Notes: generated by a model not told the origin, from the sequence alone. Positions 33,608 through 43,426 are shown, numbered from the stretch's first letter. The stretch: DNA of 64,000 bases from Marinomonas arctica (GCF_003259225.1 NZ_QHJF01000027.1:1-64000); one strand, 5' to 3'. Translations and numbers: made by a program.

Positions 33608-34180
33608 TTAAAAATCGACAGTAGCACCGATAGAAAGACCTTTATTAATGTCTTTACGGCTATCGTCCTCGTATACAGTGACGGTCTTGCCATAGCTCAC
33701 AAAAGCTCGAGCATTGCGCATCGTCATGTATTCGGCACGAAATTCGTAAGTATACATATGGTCCAAATTTGATAACGCCAAAACTTCTGGGGTATAGTAA
33801 ACAGAACCGTAAATGCTCACACGATTCGCTTCTGGAAATGTATATCGGTACCATCCCCCTAATGCCAGCGCAAGAGAAAGATCATCATTGCCCGTGTTAC
33901 TGTCTAAATTAGCATCGATTGCATACAAACGCATCCCCAAGCCTGCCTGAAGTGGGCCGCTAGTGTCTGAATCTTCAACGGTCACTCCAACGTGCGCCAT
34001 TGAAGTGTTTGCGTCATCATCATGGGAAATGCCACCATTCACACCGAAAGAGCCCATATTTACATCAATATCGCCCTTCACTGTGTCGTTATTTAAGCTA
34101 ATCCCTGCAGAGGATGCATTAACAATGGAAGACCCCAAAATGCCGGCGGTGAGTAATAGTGCTTTTTGTGTAAGATTCAT
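33608..34180 (-). CDS. YfaZ-family outer-membrane protein
   Basis: 190 residues with a signal peptide (QKALLLTAGILGSSIVNA, cleavage near residue 22-25) and a mature part of alternating polar/hydrophobic strands ending in a terminal Phe (SIGATVDF), the mark of beta-barrel insertion by BAM. GVNGGISHDDDANTSMAHVG and GGWYRYTFPE fit the YfaZ family. Pore or receptor role unknown. It lies 10 bases after ttcA but is probably expressed from its own promoter too. Confidence 0.8.
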   Translation of the reverse strand: MNLTQKALLLTAGILGSSIVNASSAGISLNNDTVKGDIDVNMGSFGVNGGISHDDDANTSMAHVGVTVEDSDTSGPLQAGLGMRLYAIDANLDSNTGNDDLSLALALGGWYRYTFPEANRVSIYGSVYYTPEVLALSNLDHMYTYEFRAEYMTMRNARAFVSYGKTVTVYEDDSRKDINKGLSIGATVDF

Positions 34181-34190
34181 TTCTATTATC

Positions 34191-35030
34191 CTATAATGAA
34201 ATAATATTTAATCGGTCAAAGGCCGCTGGCGACTGCTTTAACCCTTTAAAGTCAAACAATTCAGTATCTGCTAAGTGAGATGGAACTACATTTTGCAAAG
34301 CAGAGAACATGGTTTCCGTTCTTCCTGGAAACTCTTTTTCCCATTTTTGTAACATGTCTTTAACAACTTGTCTTTGTAGATTCTCTTGAGAACCACAAAG
34401 GTTACACGGAATAATGGGATATTCCTTCATTTGAGCAAACACTTCTATGTCAGATTCTTTGCAGTATGCCAAAGGTCGAATCACGATGTGCTTTCCATCA
34501 TCACTCAATAATTTCGGCGGCATGGATTTCAATTTACCACCAAAAAACATATTTAAGAATAATGTTTCTAGAATATCGTCTCTATGATGGCCCAATGCTA
34601 TTTTGGTCGCACCAATTTCTTCAGCAAAGCCATAAAGCGAACCACGACGCAAACGCGAGCATAACCCACACGTTGTTTTACCTTCTGGTACAATTTCTTT
34701 GACGATACTGTAAGTATCACGCTCTAAGATATGAAAATCCACCCCCAGCTCTTCCAAATAAGCAGGTAAAATGTGCTCGGGAAAGCCTGGTTGCTTCTGA
34801 TCCAAGTTTACAGCAATTATACTGAATTTTATTGGTGCACTGGCCTGTAGGTTTCGCAAAATCTCAAGCATAGTATAAGAGTCTTTGCCTCCAGATAAGC
34901 ACACCATTACCTTGTCACCATCTTCAATCATATTGAAATCAGCTATGGCTTGGCCTGTTAATCTGCGAAGGCGTTTTTGGAGTTTATTGAGCTCCAATTT
35001 TTCTTTAGGTCGATTAGATAAATCCATCAT
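34191..35030 (-). CDS. ttcA: tRNA 2-thiocytidine synthetase TtcA
   Basis: ATP-dependent iron-sulfur enzyme that thiolates C32 of some tRNAs. 279 residues. PP-loop [12 protein letters not shown] near 45-56; [10 protein letters not shown] supplies one Cys pair for the cluster and CNLCGSQ near residue 206 a further CxxC; ALGHHRDD is the third family motif. Start chosen at the first of two ATG; neither has a clear ribosome site. Sulfur may reach it through IscS; tusA lies 4 kb away. Confidence 0.94.
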   Translation of the reverse strand: MMDLSNRPKEKLELNKLQKRLRRLTGQAIADFNMIEDGDKVMVCLSGGKDSYTMLEILRNLQASAPIKFSIIAVNLDQKQPGFPEHILPAYLEELGVDFHILERDTYSIVKEIVPEGKTTCGLCSRLRRGSLYGFAEEIGATKIALGHHRDDILETLFLNMFFGGKLKSMPPKLLSDDGKHIVIRPLAYCKESDIEVFAQMKEYPIIPCNLCGSQENLQRQVVKDMLQKWEKEFPGRTETMFSALQNVVPSHLADTELFDFKGLKQSPAAFDRLNIISL

Positions 35031-35143
35031 ATATACGCTGTAAATAAAACGCGCCTATCTTACTATAAGGATGATGTCATCGCATTAAAAATGGATAACT
35101 TAAGGTCAATTGTATGAAAAAACACTATTTTTACCATCATTAG

Positions 35144-35683
35144 TTACGATGCAACAGTGCTTTTTTTACTCATAAATTGCAAAGAGCAACGGCATTTTTT
35201 ACAAATATACTCGGTTCCTTTTTGAGCCCTAGTATGACGTTGCTTGCTAAAATGATGTTTTTGACAAGAGCAGTGATATTCATAGCTGCTTTTTTGTGGG
35301 GGAACATCAAAAGTATGCGTCCTGTTTGGCCGGATACCAAAAACCCTAAACATAACCGCTTGCCATTCTTTGCCATGCGGTTTTACGCTGTTGCCATAGA
35401 TTTGGTAGACCACCATGTGCGCTACTTCGTGTGGGACCACACTGTTTAAAAACTCAGCCGGATTCTGTTGATACATAAAATAGTTAAAACGCAGCTCGTT
35501 TTTTTGCAAGTGCGCCGTGCCAGCCGCCTTGCCTCTTTGTTTCAAATTACATACTGACCGTTTAAATGTCGTGCCAAAAAAAGCATCCGCTGTCGCAAAG
35601 CATTGGTTCGCATGCTCAAAAACAAGCTGAAGTGCAGCTGCTATTTCGTCATTTGGCGTTGTTTTTCTTGCACTCAAGGACAT
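35144..35683 (-). CDS. SprT-like zinc metalloprotease
   Basis: 179 residues. The metalloprotease site HEVAH is at 85-89 with a third likely ligand His103, and a C-terminal zinc ribbon (YHCSCQKHHF ... CKKCRCSL) follows, the layout of SprT/Spartan-type proteins. Bacterial SprT is thought to act on proteins, perhaps at DNA, but its targets are not established. It overlaps the 3' end of recQ by 10 bases, suggesting coupled expression and supporting a DNA-linked role. Confidence 0.85.
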   Translation of the reverse strand: MSLSARKTTPNDEIAAALQLVFEHANQCFATADAFFGTTFKRSVCNLKQRGKAAGTAHLQKNELRFNYFMYQQNPAEFLNSVVPHEVAHMVVYQIYGNSVKPHGKEWQAVMFRVFGIRPNRTHTFDVPPQKSSYEYHCSCQKHHFSKQRHTRAQKGTEYICKKCRCSLQFMSKKSTVAS

Positions 35684-37437
35684 ACTAGATGAGACCTACC
35701 TGAGTCAGTTTCATGGATGACTTTCATAAGCGATTCGGCAAAAACCGCCACACTTTCTTTTGGCAATCCGGTTAAACGGCTTAAAGACGCAACCGAAGTT
35801 GGTTTATGTAGACTGATCAACCTAAGCTGAGTATCACTTAAAGTCATACCCTCTGCGTATTTCCACGCCAAAATCTTGTGCCAATTAGTGCTCTCTGATA
35901 CCAGCACATCTTCTGGCAGTGTAGGATAATAATGTTCTGCAGGAATAATAATTTGCACTTTACCTTGCAGTACGCCCCGAGCTTTTTCATTGATATATAA
36001 TGTAAAGAAGCTTGTCGTCCCTACGGAGATATATTCGTATGCTATTAGATATCGAATAACCGACTTCCACTGTGCCTCGTTGAGCTCCTTACCTTTACCA
36101 AACAACGGCAAGGATTCCCCCTTAATAGCAGAAACAGATTTGCTTTTTTTGCCTAATAAAACTTGAATAAGCAGGGCAAACGGCTGTAAACCTTTTGTGT
36201 GATAAATTAGCGACAACAGTTTTTGACAGGCCGTTGTCATGTTTTGCTCAGACCGATTTGTCAAGCACCGGTCACAATGCTGGCAAGCAGGGATGTCTTC
36301 ATCAAAATGCGACAGTAAATTTTGTCGCCGACATCCTCGCCCCTCTAAAATGCGAAATAAGCTTCCTAAATGCTGCATCTCTTTTTCTGCCGCCACCGGG
36401 TTAAACGCGGCGAATTGCTGGGCTTGGAGCATATCTTGCAAACCATAAAGCAATAGCGACTTAGCTGGCTTTCCGTCGCGCCCTGCCCTTCCCACCTCTT
36501 GAAAATAAGCTTCTGGACTGCTTGGTAAGTCTAAATGAATCACAAATCTGACATGCGCAATATCGATTCCCATACCGTAAGCGGTGGTCGCCACCATAAT
36601 CGTGCCATGTTGTTTTATGAAAACAGCGTGATTCGATTGTTTCTCTTCGTCGGTCATAGCCGCATGATAGCTCAAACTTGGCAAGCCTAAGCCACGTAAC
36701 CAACTTGATAGTTCGTCGGTCTTTTTTCTTGAACGGCAATAAATGATGCCTGATTCACCGGGAACTTCATGGTGCAAAAAATACAATATTTGCTGTTTTG
36801 CTTTACGTTTTTGGGCAATTTGAAGCTTAATATTGGCTCGATCAAAACTGTGTTTCATTACCAAGCAATCAACAAGCTGTAATGATTCTTGGATCGTATT
36901 GATGGTTTTACTATCAACTGTTCCTGTTAAAGCAATTATCGGCACATGAGGAAAAAACGCTTTTAACTGACCAAGTTGGCTGTATTCAGGGCGGAAAAAA
37001 TGCCCCCACTGTGAAATGCAGTGTGCTTCATCGATGGCAAATAATGAAATATCTATACTGTGCAGAAAACCAATAACGGAAGATTGCACCAGTTTTTCCG
37101 GAGAGAGATACAGTAAATCAATATGATGATGACGCAACGCCCAAACAAGGTCGTCTTGCTCACCTGGGTTCAAAGTGGAGTTCAGGAATTTGGCTCGAAT
37201 GCCCTTTGTGTTCAATTCTTCTACTTGCTGCGACATCAGCGACAACAAAGGGCTGACAATGATGGCGACGCCAGGTCTAATCAACCCCGCAGCTTGGTAG
37301 ACTAAAGATTTACCACCACCTGTGGGGGCGGCAAGCAAAACGTCCTGCCCTGAGCACAGGGCGTCAATCGCCTGCTCTTGCAACGGGCGATACTCGCTGT
37401 GACCTAGGCGTAAAAGAGTGTGTGTCTTTAAGTTCAT
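35674..37437 (-). CDS. recQ: ATP-dependent DNA helicase RecQ
   Basis: 3'-5' helicase of recombination and repair. 587 residues from ATG 37437 (AAGAGA upstream); the longer frame to 37545 would overlap the divergent gene. Walker A APTGGGKS (37-44), DEAH box (136-139), helicase C domain with TAYGMGIDIAHVRFVIH, a zinc module (CRRQNLLSHFDED then CQHCDRC), winged helix and a divergent HRDC domain at the end. In the aromatic-rich loop the usual SQWGHDFRPEY reads SQWGHFFRPEY (Phe147 for Asp), an unusual change in the segment coupling DNA binding to ATP hydrolysis. Confidence 0.93.
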   Translation of the reverse strand: MNLKTHTLLRLGHSEYRPLQEQAIDALCSGQDVLLAAPTGGGKSLVYQAAGLIRPGVAIIVSPLLSLMSQQVEELNTKGIRAKFLNSTLNPGEQDDLVWALRHHHIDLLYLSPEKLVQSSVIGFLHSIDISLFAIDEAHCISQWGHFFRPEYSQLGQLKAFFPHVPIIALTGTVDSKTINTIQESLQLVDCLVMKHSFDRANIKLQIAQKRKAKQQILYFLHHEVPGESGIIYCRSRKKTDELSSWLRGLGLPSLSYHAAMTDEEKQSNHAVFIKQHGTIMVATTAYGMGIDIAHVRFVIHLDLPSSPEAYFQEVGRAGRDGKPAKSLLLYGLQDMLQAQQFAAFNPVAAEKEMQHLGSLFRILEGRGCRRQNLLSHFDEDIPACQHCDRCLTNRSEQNMTTACQKLLSLIYHTKGLQPFALLIQVLLGKKSKSVSAIKGESLPLFGKGKELNEAQWKSVIRYLIAYEYISVGTTSFFTLYINEKARGVLQGKVQIIIPAEHYYPTLPEDVLVSESTNWHKILAWKYAEGMTLSDTQLRLISLHKPTSVASLSRLTGLPKESVAVFAESLMKVIHETDSGRSHLVCP

Positions 37438-37533
37438 TTCGTAATTATCTCTTAACGCAGCACTTTGTGCATCGATTTTTCTTCTTCTTTTCGCTAGAAT
37501 CAAACACTTAATTTGTATTAAGGAAACATCTAC

Positions 37534-38178
37534 ATGGCACACCAACCTCTTGATGATCTTGAGTTAGAGACGTTAGAAGATTTTTTGGAGTCAGATCAAG
37601 TTCATGAAGAATGTCAGAACTTTGTTATGGCGCATGGTTTTTTAACAGCGTTATCTATTTGTCCAGTTTTGACAGCCGAAGAAAAGTGGCTGCCAGTGAT
37701 TTTTGAAGAGACTCCCAAATTTGACAATGAAAAACAAGAGAAACAAATACTTCAGTATCTTTCTCGACTTTTTATTGATATTCAAATTGAACTAGAGTCC
37801 GAAGAAGGTTTTATGGTGCCCTGTGAGCTTGAGATGGGCTCATCACCAGAAGAATTAAGTGAATTACAGGAGTGGGCCACAGGCTTCATGGAAGGCGTAT
37901 TCATGACAGAAAGCCATTGGTTTGAGTCTGAAAAAGAAGAAGTTGTTGCCGAGCTTTTATTGCCGATTATGGTAGCGTCTGATTTGTTTGATGATGAAGA
38001 AGTTGTGCAAATTAGACAAAGCGAAAAATTGACAAACTCCTGTATCGCTCAAATACCTGAAGTGGTTACTGATTTGTTTTTAGTGTTAAGAACTGAACCT
38101 GAAAAACGACCATTTCCAAAGGCCCAACCAAAAGCACAAGGCAACAAGAACAAGAAAAAAAGCGGCAAGAAAAACTAA
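37534..38178 (+). CDS. UPF0149 family protein (YecA/YgfB-like)
   Basis: 214 residues. LDDLELETLEDFLES and MAHGFLTALSICPVL match the helical UPF0149 domain; GFMEGVFMTESHW continues it. The end is a Lys/Asn/Gln-rich tail (KAQPKAQGNKNKKKSGKKN) in place of the SEC-C zinc motif of E. coli YecA, so it may bind nucleic acid or another acidic partner. Function unknown. It is divergent from recQ, with the shared promoter region within 96 bases. Confidence 0.85.
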   Translation: MAHQPLDDLELETLEDFLESDQVHEECQNFVMAHGFLTALSICPVLTAEEKWLPVIFEETPKFDNEKQEKQILQYLSRLFIDIQIELESEEGFMVPCELEMGSSPEELSELQEWATGFMEGVFMTESHWFESEKEEVVAELLLPIMVASDLFDDEEVVQIRQSEKLTNSCIAQIPEVVTDLFLVLRTEPEKRPFPKAQPKAQGNKNKKKSGKKN

Positions 38179-38185
38179 TGACCTC

Positions 38186-38213
38186 CCTGCTTACACGAGT
38201 TATTGTAAGCAGG
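38186..38213. terminator. Hairpin between convergent genes
   Basis: CCTGCTTACA (38186-38195) and TGTAAGCAGG (38204-38213) are exact complements around CGAGTTAT. It overlaps the last codons of the minus-strand phosphatase gene and follows the UPF0149 stop by eight bases. No T run, so it may be a weak or Rho-assisted bidirectional terminator. Confidence 0.5.
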
Positions 38214-39351
38214 CACTTCTTAAGGCAACCAGAGTAATATCGTCAAGCTGGACCGATTCTCCGCGATACTCTGCCAACTTGCTCTCCGTTAATTGTTGGG
38301 CTAATAACAAGTTTTCCTCGGCATAAGAATGCGCAATAAGGTGCTTCACTTTTTCGTCTCCAAGCATCTCGTTTTGATCATTTTTCAGCTCTAAAACCCC
38401 ATCAGACACAATAATCAGTGTATCTCCAGAGTGTAGTCTATTGTACTGTAAGTCTGCATCAAACTCTCGTGTTGGTAAGATTCCGAGCGGCATATGATTT
38501 GAACACAAATAATCAAAGGTGCCATCTATACGACGAATAAAAGCATTTGGCATTCCCCCGCCCCAATAGATTAGCTCTCCCGTTTTTGTCATTAAAATTA
38601 GATAGCCAGCACAAAACATATAATCTGGTAAAATGCCAAATAATATTCTATTTATCTTGATGGCTAATTGATTGATATCGAGCAAATCATCAACCGCATC
38701 AAAAAAAGCTTGCATCACGGGTAATGCACCAATCGAAGCGGGCAATCCGTGGCCAGTAAAATCTCCGACAAACACAAGGCGAGCCCCATCAGAACGTGTT
38801 TTTACTAAGGCTAAATCACCGTTAAAACTGGCGGCAGACAGTCTTGTTATTGCAACTTGATCAGAGTTTTTCTCACTGCGCGTTTGGATATGATCAAGAA
38901 CATGATGTGCCATCTCATGCTCACGCTCTATCATGGTCTGATAATAAGTTAAGGCTTTGTTTTTTCGATACATTTCTTTCATTAGTTCGACATGTCTCAT
39001 ATGAGTTTTCAGTCGAATATTGAAAAGTACTTCATTAAAGGGCTTAGGAATAAAGTCATCCGCGCCAGCTTTAAAGCACTTATCCATTACCGAGTCTGTG
39101 GTATGAGAAGCCAAAAAAATCATCGGCACAAAACGGCTGCCCGAAAGAGTTTTAAGCTGTTTTACCAAATCAAAACCACTACCACCCTTGATAATGACAT
39201 CGAGTGTCACCAAGTCAGGCACATACTCGATAAAAGCCGTGATGGCCTCGTCATAACTTGCCACACTTTGCACAATGACATGTTCTTTTTCAGCACACAA
39301 AGAAATGATTTCGCGATAAACGGGTTCACTGTCTACGCATAATAATTTCAT
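38200..39351 (-). CDS. Response regulator with PP2C-type phosphatase output (RsbU/HsbR-like)
   Basis: 383 residues. An N-terminal receiver (1-120) has the phosphate acceptor Asp51 in DLVTLDVIIKGGSG and Lys in PKPF; a coiled linker leads to a SpoIIE/PP2C domain with VGDFTGHGLPAS and VSDGVLELKN metal-binding motifs. Such proteins dephosphorylate a STAS anti-anti-sigma factor when their receiver is phosphorylated. The next upstream gene, 11 bases away, encodes exactly such a STAS protein, so the two form a partner-switching pair like HsbR-HsbA of Pseudomonas. No kinase/anti-sigma gene is adjacent. Confidence 0.88.
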   Translation of the reverse strand: MKLLCVDSEPVYREIISLCAEKEHVIVQSVASYDEAITAFIEYVPDLVTLDVIIKGGSGFDLVKQLKTLSGSRFVPMIFLASHTTDSVMDKCFKAGADDFIPKPFNEVLFNIRLKTHMRHVELMKEMYRKNKALTYYQTMIEREHEMAHHVLDHIQTRSEKNSDQVAITRLSAASFNGDLALVKTRSDGARLVFVGDFTGHGLPASIGALPVMQAFFDAVDDLLDINQLAIKINRILFGILPDYMFCAGYLILMTKTGELIYWGGGMPNAFIRRIDGTFDYLCSNHMPLGILPTREFDADLQYNRLHSGDTLIIVSDGVLELKNDQNEMLGDEKVKHLIAHSYAEENLLLAQQLTESKLAEYRGESVQLDDITLVALRSACLQ

Positions 39352-39362
39352 TCATCTGACCT

Positions 39363-39665
39363 TTATTGAATATCAAAGCGTTTATCGAAACGAGAAATCA
39401 TTAAAATGTTCTTAATGAAAACATTCGCCCCTTTGAGTTGTATGTTGCTGTCTTGTTCAATAGCATTTCGCATGCTTAACAGCATGCCAAGCGCGGCACT
39501 GTCTAAGTATTCAACCGTACTCATATCTATTACATATAGAGCATAGGTTTTTGTAAGGTTAGAATACGCGGCTCGAAAATCATTGAATAATGAAAAATCA
39601 AAACTACCTACAATAGAAATAGTTACCGCATTAGTGTCATCATTAACTGAAACTGAAATACTCAT
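39363..39665 (-). CDS. STAS-domain anti-sigma factor antagonist
   Basis: 100 residues forming one STAS domain: SISVSVNDDTNAVTISIVGS, then VIDMSTVEYLDSAALGMLL, in which the Ser after Asp (DSAA) is the usual phosphorylated residue. It is expected to switch between partners according to phosphorylation; the following gene is its likely phosphatase. HsbA-type regulators control flagellar and biofilm outputs in Pseudomonas, and cheV and a GGDEF protein occur elsewhere in this window, but a direct link is not shown. Confidence 0.88.
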   Translation of the reverse strand: MSISVSVNDDTNAVTISIVGSFDFSLFNDFRAAYSNLTKTYALYVIDMSTVEYLDSAALGMLLSMRNAIEQDSNIQLKGANVFIKNILMISRFDKRFDIQ

Positions 39666-39692
39666 TAGTTGACCGAAATAAGGTTATTTACC

Positions 39693-39998
39693 CTATTCGC
39701 CTCCGTGGCACTTTGGCGATGAAGGAGCCAACGCATTGCGCTCGCTCCATTCTTTAAGTGAATACAAGTGCATAGCAAGAGCATGAATTTTCATCATTTC
39801 GTCTTGCAAAACCCCGTAAACAAGCTGGTGACGCTGAACCAATCTCTTCCCTTCAAATTCGTCACTCACTAGAACCAATTTAAAGTGTGACTCGCTTCCC
39901 GCTGGAACATTATGCATATAGCTCTCATTTTCGAGCGACATGTGATGCACAGCGAGTTTTTCCTTGATGCGTTCTTCTATCTGATTTTGCACTAGCAT
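39693..39998 (-). CDS. bolA: BolA-family protein
   Basis: 101 residues from the ATG at 39998, which has AGGGGG six bases upstream inside the end of mksB; the earlier ATG at 40013 overlaps the mksB stop and has a worse site. ESYMHNVPAGSESHFKLVLVS and RHQLVYGVLQDEM followed by IHALAMHLYSLKEW match E. coli BolA closely, including His ligands used for [2Fe-2S] sharing with monothiol glutaredoxins. BolA links iron-sulfur traffic, morphology and stress. It lies directly after mksB, probably translationally coupled to it. Confidence 0.93.
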   Translation of the reverse strand: MLVQNQIEERIKEKLAVHHMSLENESYMHNVPAGSESHFKLVLVSDEFEGKRLVQRHQLVYGVLQDEMMKIHALAMHLYSLKEWSERNALAPSSPKCHGGE

Positions 39999-40009
39999 AG
40001 AATGCCCCC

Positions 40010-43000
40010 TCATACTGGCACAGTGAGATTTTCAGACTGACCGTTAAGTAGGACTTGCCCCTTCTCTTTCGGGTAAGCCACATCAATAGAAACCGCTCCA
40101 CCTTCACGCCATACACTGATAATAGTATCCATGTTAGCCGCCATCACCGCGCGTTTATCGTCTGGCGCCGCCGCAATTACTTGGAGGCCTATGTCTTTCA
40201 TGAATCCCATACATGTCGATGTTTTTACCATATCAATCTTATTAAAGGCTTCGTCGAACATGGCTAACGAGAAACCACCCACAATCTCACCTTCCATCGT
40301 TTCATGTAAGCGATACGTAGTCGATAGCGCTGCGGCAATCGCCAGATAAAATGGGATTTGATGCTCACCACCCGAACCGGTTTGAATGCGCTGACTCAAT
40401 GTGGTTTTCTTATTACCTTCAGCGTCTAAAATGTCCACTTCGAAGTTGTAGAATTTACGATAGTCTGCAAGATCCTGCTGCTTTTCATCATCCGATATGA
40501 GCTCCTGAATGGAAGCAATTGCGCGGATGTGATCCGGGTCATTGCTTAAATGAGGATCAAATAATCCGCCTACATTGGCTTGATCTTGTGCGCTGAAGCG
40601 CTCAACAAGATCCAGAATATCCTTCATATCACCATTCGGATAATAGCGAAATTGGTAAATTTCTTGGTTAAATGGACGACGTTTCAGACTGTGATTAAGC
40701 TCTCGAATAATGTGAGCCACTTGATCAAGAGAGTCTTTCAACTTTGACACGTAATCGGAGCGGAACGTTTCTTCTGCCTCTTTACGAGCCAGCTCAGCTC
40801 GCTTGGCGTATTTCGCCAATTCTGTCTCACTCAAGATGTCTATTTGGTAGGACACATAATGTTCAAACTCTTCAAACTTAGATTCCAAATAGTCTAATTG
40901 GACATCGTTGTCTAAGTTAGCATGGTGATATTTACCATAGTGATCTGCGACTTCTTTACGCACTTTTTGATCGAAGCTGCGGGCCTTTTCGTTTGCCTTT
41001 TCAGCTCGACTAATTGCTTCCTTATAAATGGCTGCACCATTAACCATGCTGCTTTCTAATAAGGCATAACGTTCACTGGCGAATTCAGCATCGTATTTTG
41101 GATTTGATGTTAAGCGATTTCGCTCCTCATCAAGTGCGGCTAATGCTGAACTCAATTGGCTTTTTTGTGTATTTAATGCGCCAAACTGCTCTGCAATTTG
41201 CTGACGTTCGCGGTCCAGCTTCTTACGCTCTAATTCCACATTAGCGATGCGTGATTTAAGCTCCTCAATACGTTCTTGAAGGTCGGTATCATCGTGCTTT
41301 TGTAACTGTAATATTTCTGCTTCAACTGATTCCAGTTCTTGCGCTAAGCGAGTAACCGTATGACTTGCGCTGCCAATGCTTTCCGCGTCAAATTGATTAT
41401 TTGCCATAACGCGACCAAGCAAAGAGTCGGCTTGCTCTAAGCGTTGATCCGCTTTAAGGAAATTCATCAGCTCGTTACTTAAGCTGGCGAGCTGTGTTTC
41501 ACGAGATTCACGCATACCTTCTGTATTGATGCCCACCATCATGTGAGGTACAAAACGTATGGTAGAGATGGTCCCCGCTAGCTTCAACATCCCATCGGCG
41601 GTCATAGCGCTGTCTTCACGCAATAACTCGCGTTCTGTTTCCACAGGTTTAATACCGCCTAAACGGCGATTTAGATAAGCCTGAGCATGATCGTTGTTGC
41701 AACGAATAAAGCGTAATGCAGAGTTGTTATCACCACGATTTAACCAGAGTCGAGTTTGGGTCGTATCAACAACACGACATCCCATTAACTGACGTCGATG
41801 GGCGCGGAATATTCGAATCGACTCCTCTGCGTCTTCGGGCTCTACAATTAATGCTTCACGCTGAGCGCCAAGATAACCTTCAATCGCATCTTGCCACTTT
41901 CTGTCCGTCACTTCGGCTAAGTGGCTCAACGGTGTGGCGGTAATGTTGGCGTCTTTTAATAAAGCCATTAAACGTTTTGTATTTTGAGAGAGTGGACTGA
42001 CGCCACCTTTCAAAGAAGAAACATCAGACTCTAGTTGTTTACACTCATCTTTTAAATTCAGTATGGTCCGATTTAACTCGGAACGTTGCGCAAATACCTG
42101 AGACTTCTCAAGGTCTAGTGTCTCATTAAGCGCAATAAGCTTTTGCGTTAATGGTTTTAAGTTGCCTTCTACTCGTCCATCTTCAGTAATTAAATGGGTA
42201 AAACCAGCAAACTCTTTAACAAGCGTATTGGTTTCTTTAGACAGCAAATCTTCAAAAGAACTCAGTGCAGAAAGCAGCAGAGTTAATTGACGTACTTGTA
42301 GAATGGCTTTTTGGTCCTGCTGCCCTTGTAGCGTAAGTAACTTTTTACTTTGCTCTAGCTGCTGTAATTTCAAACCAACATCAGAATGCTCATATTGTTG
42401 TTCAAAGCGGAGTAGCTGCGCTTGCAGCTGTTTTAACAGACTGCTTTGCGTAGCAAGTTCTTCTTCAATCTCTTCTTCGCGCTCTTTTTGGAGCTCGTAT
42501 TGATCTTGGATGTCATCTTGCTTACTGCCCAGCTCGTCAAAACGCGCTTCGGTGGCAATCCACTGATAATTGATGGCACTTTGTTCTTGCTGATGCTTTT
42601 TTTCACAATCTTGCTGAATCAGTTTTAGGTCATCAATACGCTTAGACACTTCAAGCGTCTTTGCCTCTAGATGACGATATTCATTCAAAGACTTCTGGTA
42701 GGCCCCAACCTGCAAGGGGGCTTCTGCCAGAACGAAATCTTGCACAAAACGAGTTGGTGACGCAATTGGCACAAACTTCAGGGCGTTTTTGAAGTTTTTT
42801 AGGAAGCTGTCCAGTGTAATAAGATGATCTGGACTTGGGCTGAGTTCTTCAAGGTAACGATTAATGTATTGCGTTGCGGATGCACTGCCGGATTTAATGT
42901 AGGGGTCTAGGCACACCTTTTTCATCGTTTCTCGTACTTCGATCCAAGGTTTCGCCTTGTAGCTCTTACCTTCCATCGCATCAATAAAATCCGTTTTTCT

Positions 43001-43426
43001 GGCACCAAAATTCGACAGTACAAAGCGACCTAGTACATCTTCTTCAGGGGCCGCTAGCGATGCACTCAACGCTAACCCCACAGTGGACTCTTTCCCTGTG
43101 ATGCTGTCTTCAAATACCAAGGCAAGGTAACTGGTCGCATCTTGTCTTGGTTGAGTGCCAAAGACTTTTGCATTGGCTTGACCTGAATCTATCATCCCTA
43201 ATATATAAGAACGAATACTGCGTCCGCTGGCTTTACCATCGTTTGCACTGGCGTTGTAATTTAGATGACGCTTACTGGCGCCCGTCAATACAGTTTGGAT
43301 AGCATCAAGTAAAGACGATTTACCTGAGCCCGTGGGTCCAATAATAGCGGTATTACCACGAATGCTAATTTCTTCTGCACCAAGTAGGTACCAATTTACT
43401 AATACGATTCGATTTAACTTTTTCAT
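40010..43426 (-). CDS. mksB: MksB, SMC-like condensin ATPase (JetC homologue)
   Basis: ATPase of the MukBEF-like MksBEF complex, which organises DNA by loop extrusion; the same protein is JetC in Wadjet. 1138 residues. Walker A GPTGSGKSS (30-38), two long coiled-coil arms (about 230-400 and 640-900) around a hinge near 480-620, ABC signature TGSGGEHQIP (Ser1018) and Walker B LAMFDEAF (Asp1058, Glu1059). All ATPase motifs are intact. It follows mksE by 9 bases. The next gene is bolA, not a JetD-type nuclease. Confidence 0.9.
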   Translation of the reverse strand: MKKLNRIVLVNWYLLGAEEISIRGNTAIIGPTGSGKSSLLDAIQTVLTGASKRHLNYNASANDGKASGRSIRSYILGMIDSGQANAKVFGTQPRQDATSYLALVFEDSITGKESTVGLALSASLAAPEEDVLGRFVLSNFGARKTDFIDAMEGKSYKAKPWIEVRETMKKVCLDPYIKSGSASATQYINRYLEELSPSPDHLITLDSFLKNFKNALKFVPIASPTRFVQDFVLAEAPLQVGAYQKSLNEYRHLEAKTLEVSKRIDDLKLIQQDCEKKHQQEQSAINYQWIATEARFDELGSKQDDIQDQYELQKEREEEIEEELATQSSLLKQLQAQLLRFEQQYEHSDVGLKLQQLEQSKKLLTLQGQQDQKAILQVRQLTLLLSALSSFEDLLSKETNTLVKEFAGFTHLITEDGRVEGNLKPLTQKLIALNETLDLEKSQVFAQRSELNRTILNLKDECKQLESDVSSLKGGVSPLSQNTKRLMALLKDANITATPLSHLAEVTDRKWQDAIEGYLGAQREALIVEPEDAEESIRIFRAHRRQLMGCRVVDTTQTRLWLNRGDNNSALRFIRCNNDHAQAYLNRRLGGIKPVETERELLREDSAMTADGMLKLAGTISTIRFVPHMMVGINTEGMRESRETQLASLSNELMNFLKADQRLEQADSLLGRVMANNQFDAESIGSASHTVTRLAQELESVEAEILQLQKHDDTDLQERIEELKSRIANVELERKKLDRERQQIAEQFGALNTQKSQLSSALAALDEERNRLTSNPKYDAEFASERYALLESSMVNGAAIYKEAISRAEKANEKARSFDQKVRKEVADHYGKYHHANLDNDVQLDYLESKFEEFEHYVSYQIDILSETELAKYAKRAELARKEAEETFRSDYVSKLKDSLDQVAHIIRELNHSLKRRPFNQEIYQFRYYPNGDMKDILDLVERFSAQDQANVGGLFDPHLSNDPDHIRAIASIQELISDDEKQQDLADYRKFYNFEVDILDAEGNKKTTLSQRIQTGSGGEHQIPFYLAIAAALSTTYRLHETMEGEIVGGFSLAMFDEAFNKIDMVKTSTCMGFMKDIGLQVIAAAPDDKRAVMAANMDTIISVWREGGAVSIDVAYPKEKGQVLLNGQSENLTVPV

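Noticed and set aside
37438-37545. Longer recQ reading frame reaching 37545
   Set aside because: The extra 36 codons show no RecQ similarity, would overlap the divergent UPF0149 gene, and the ATG at 37437 has a ribosome site.
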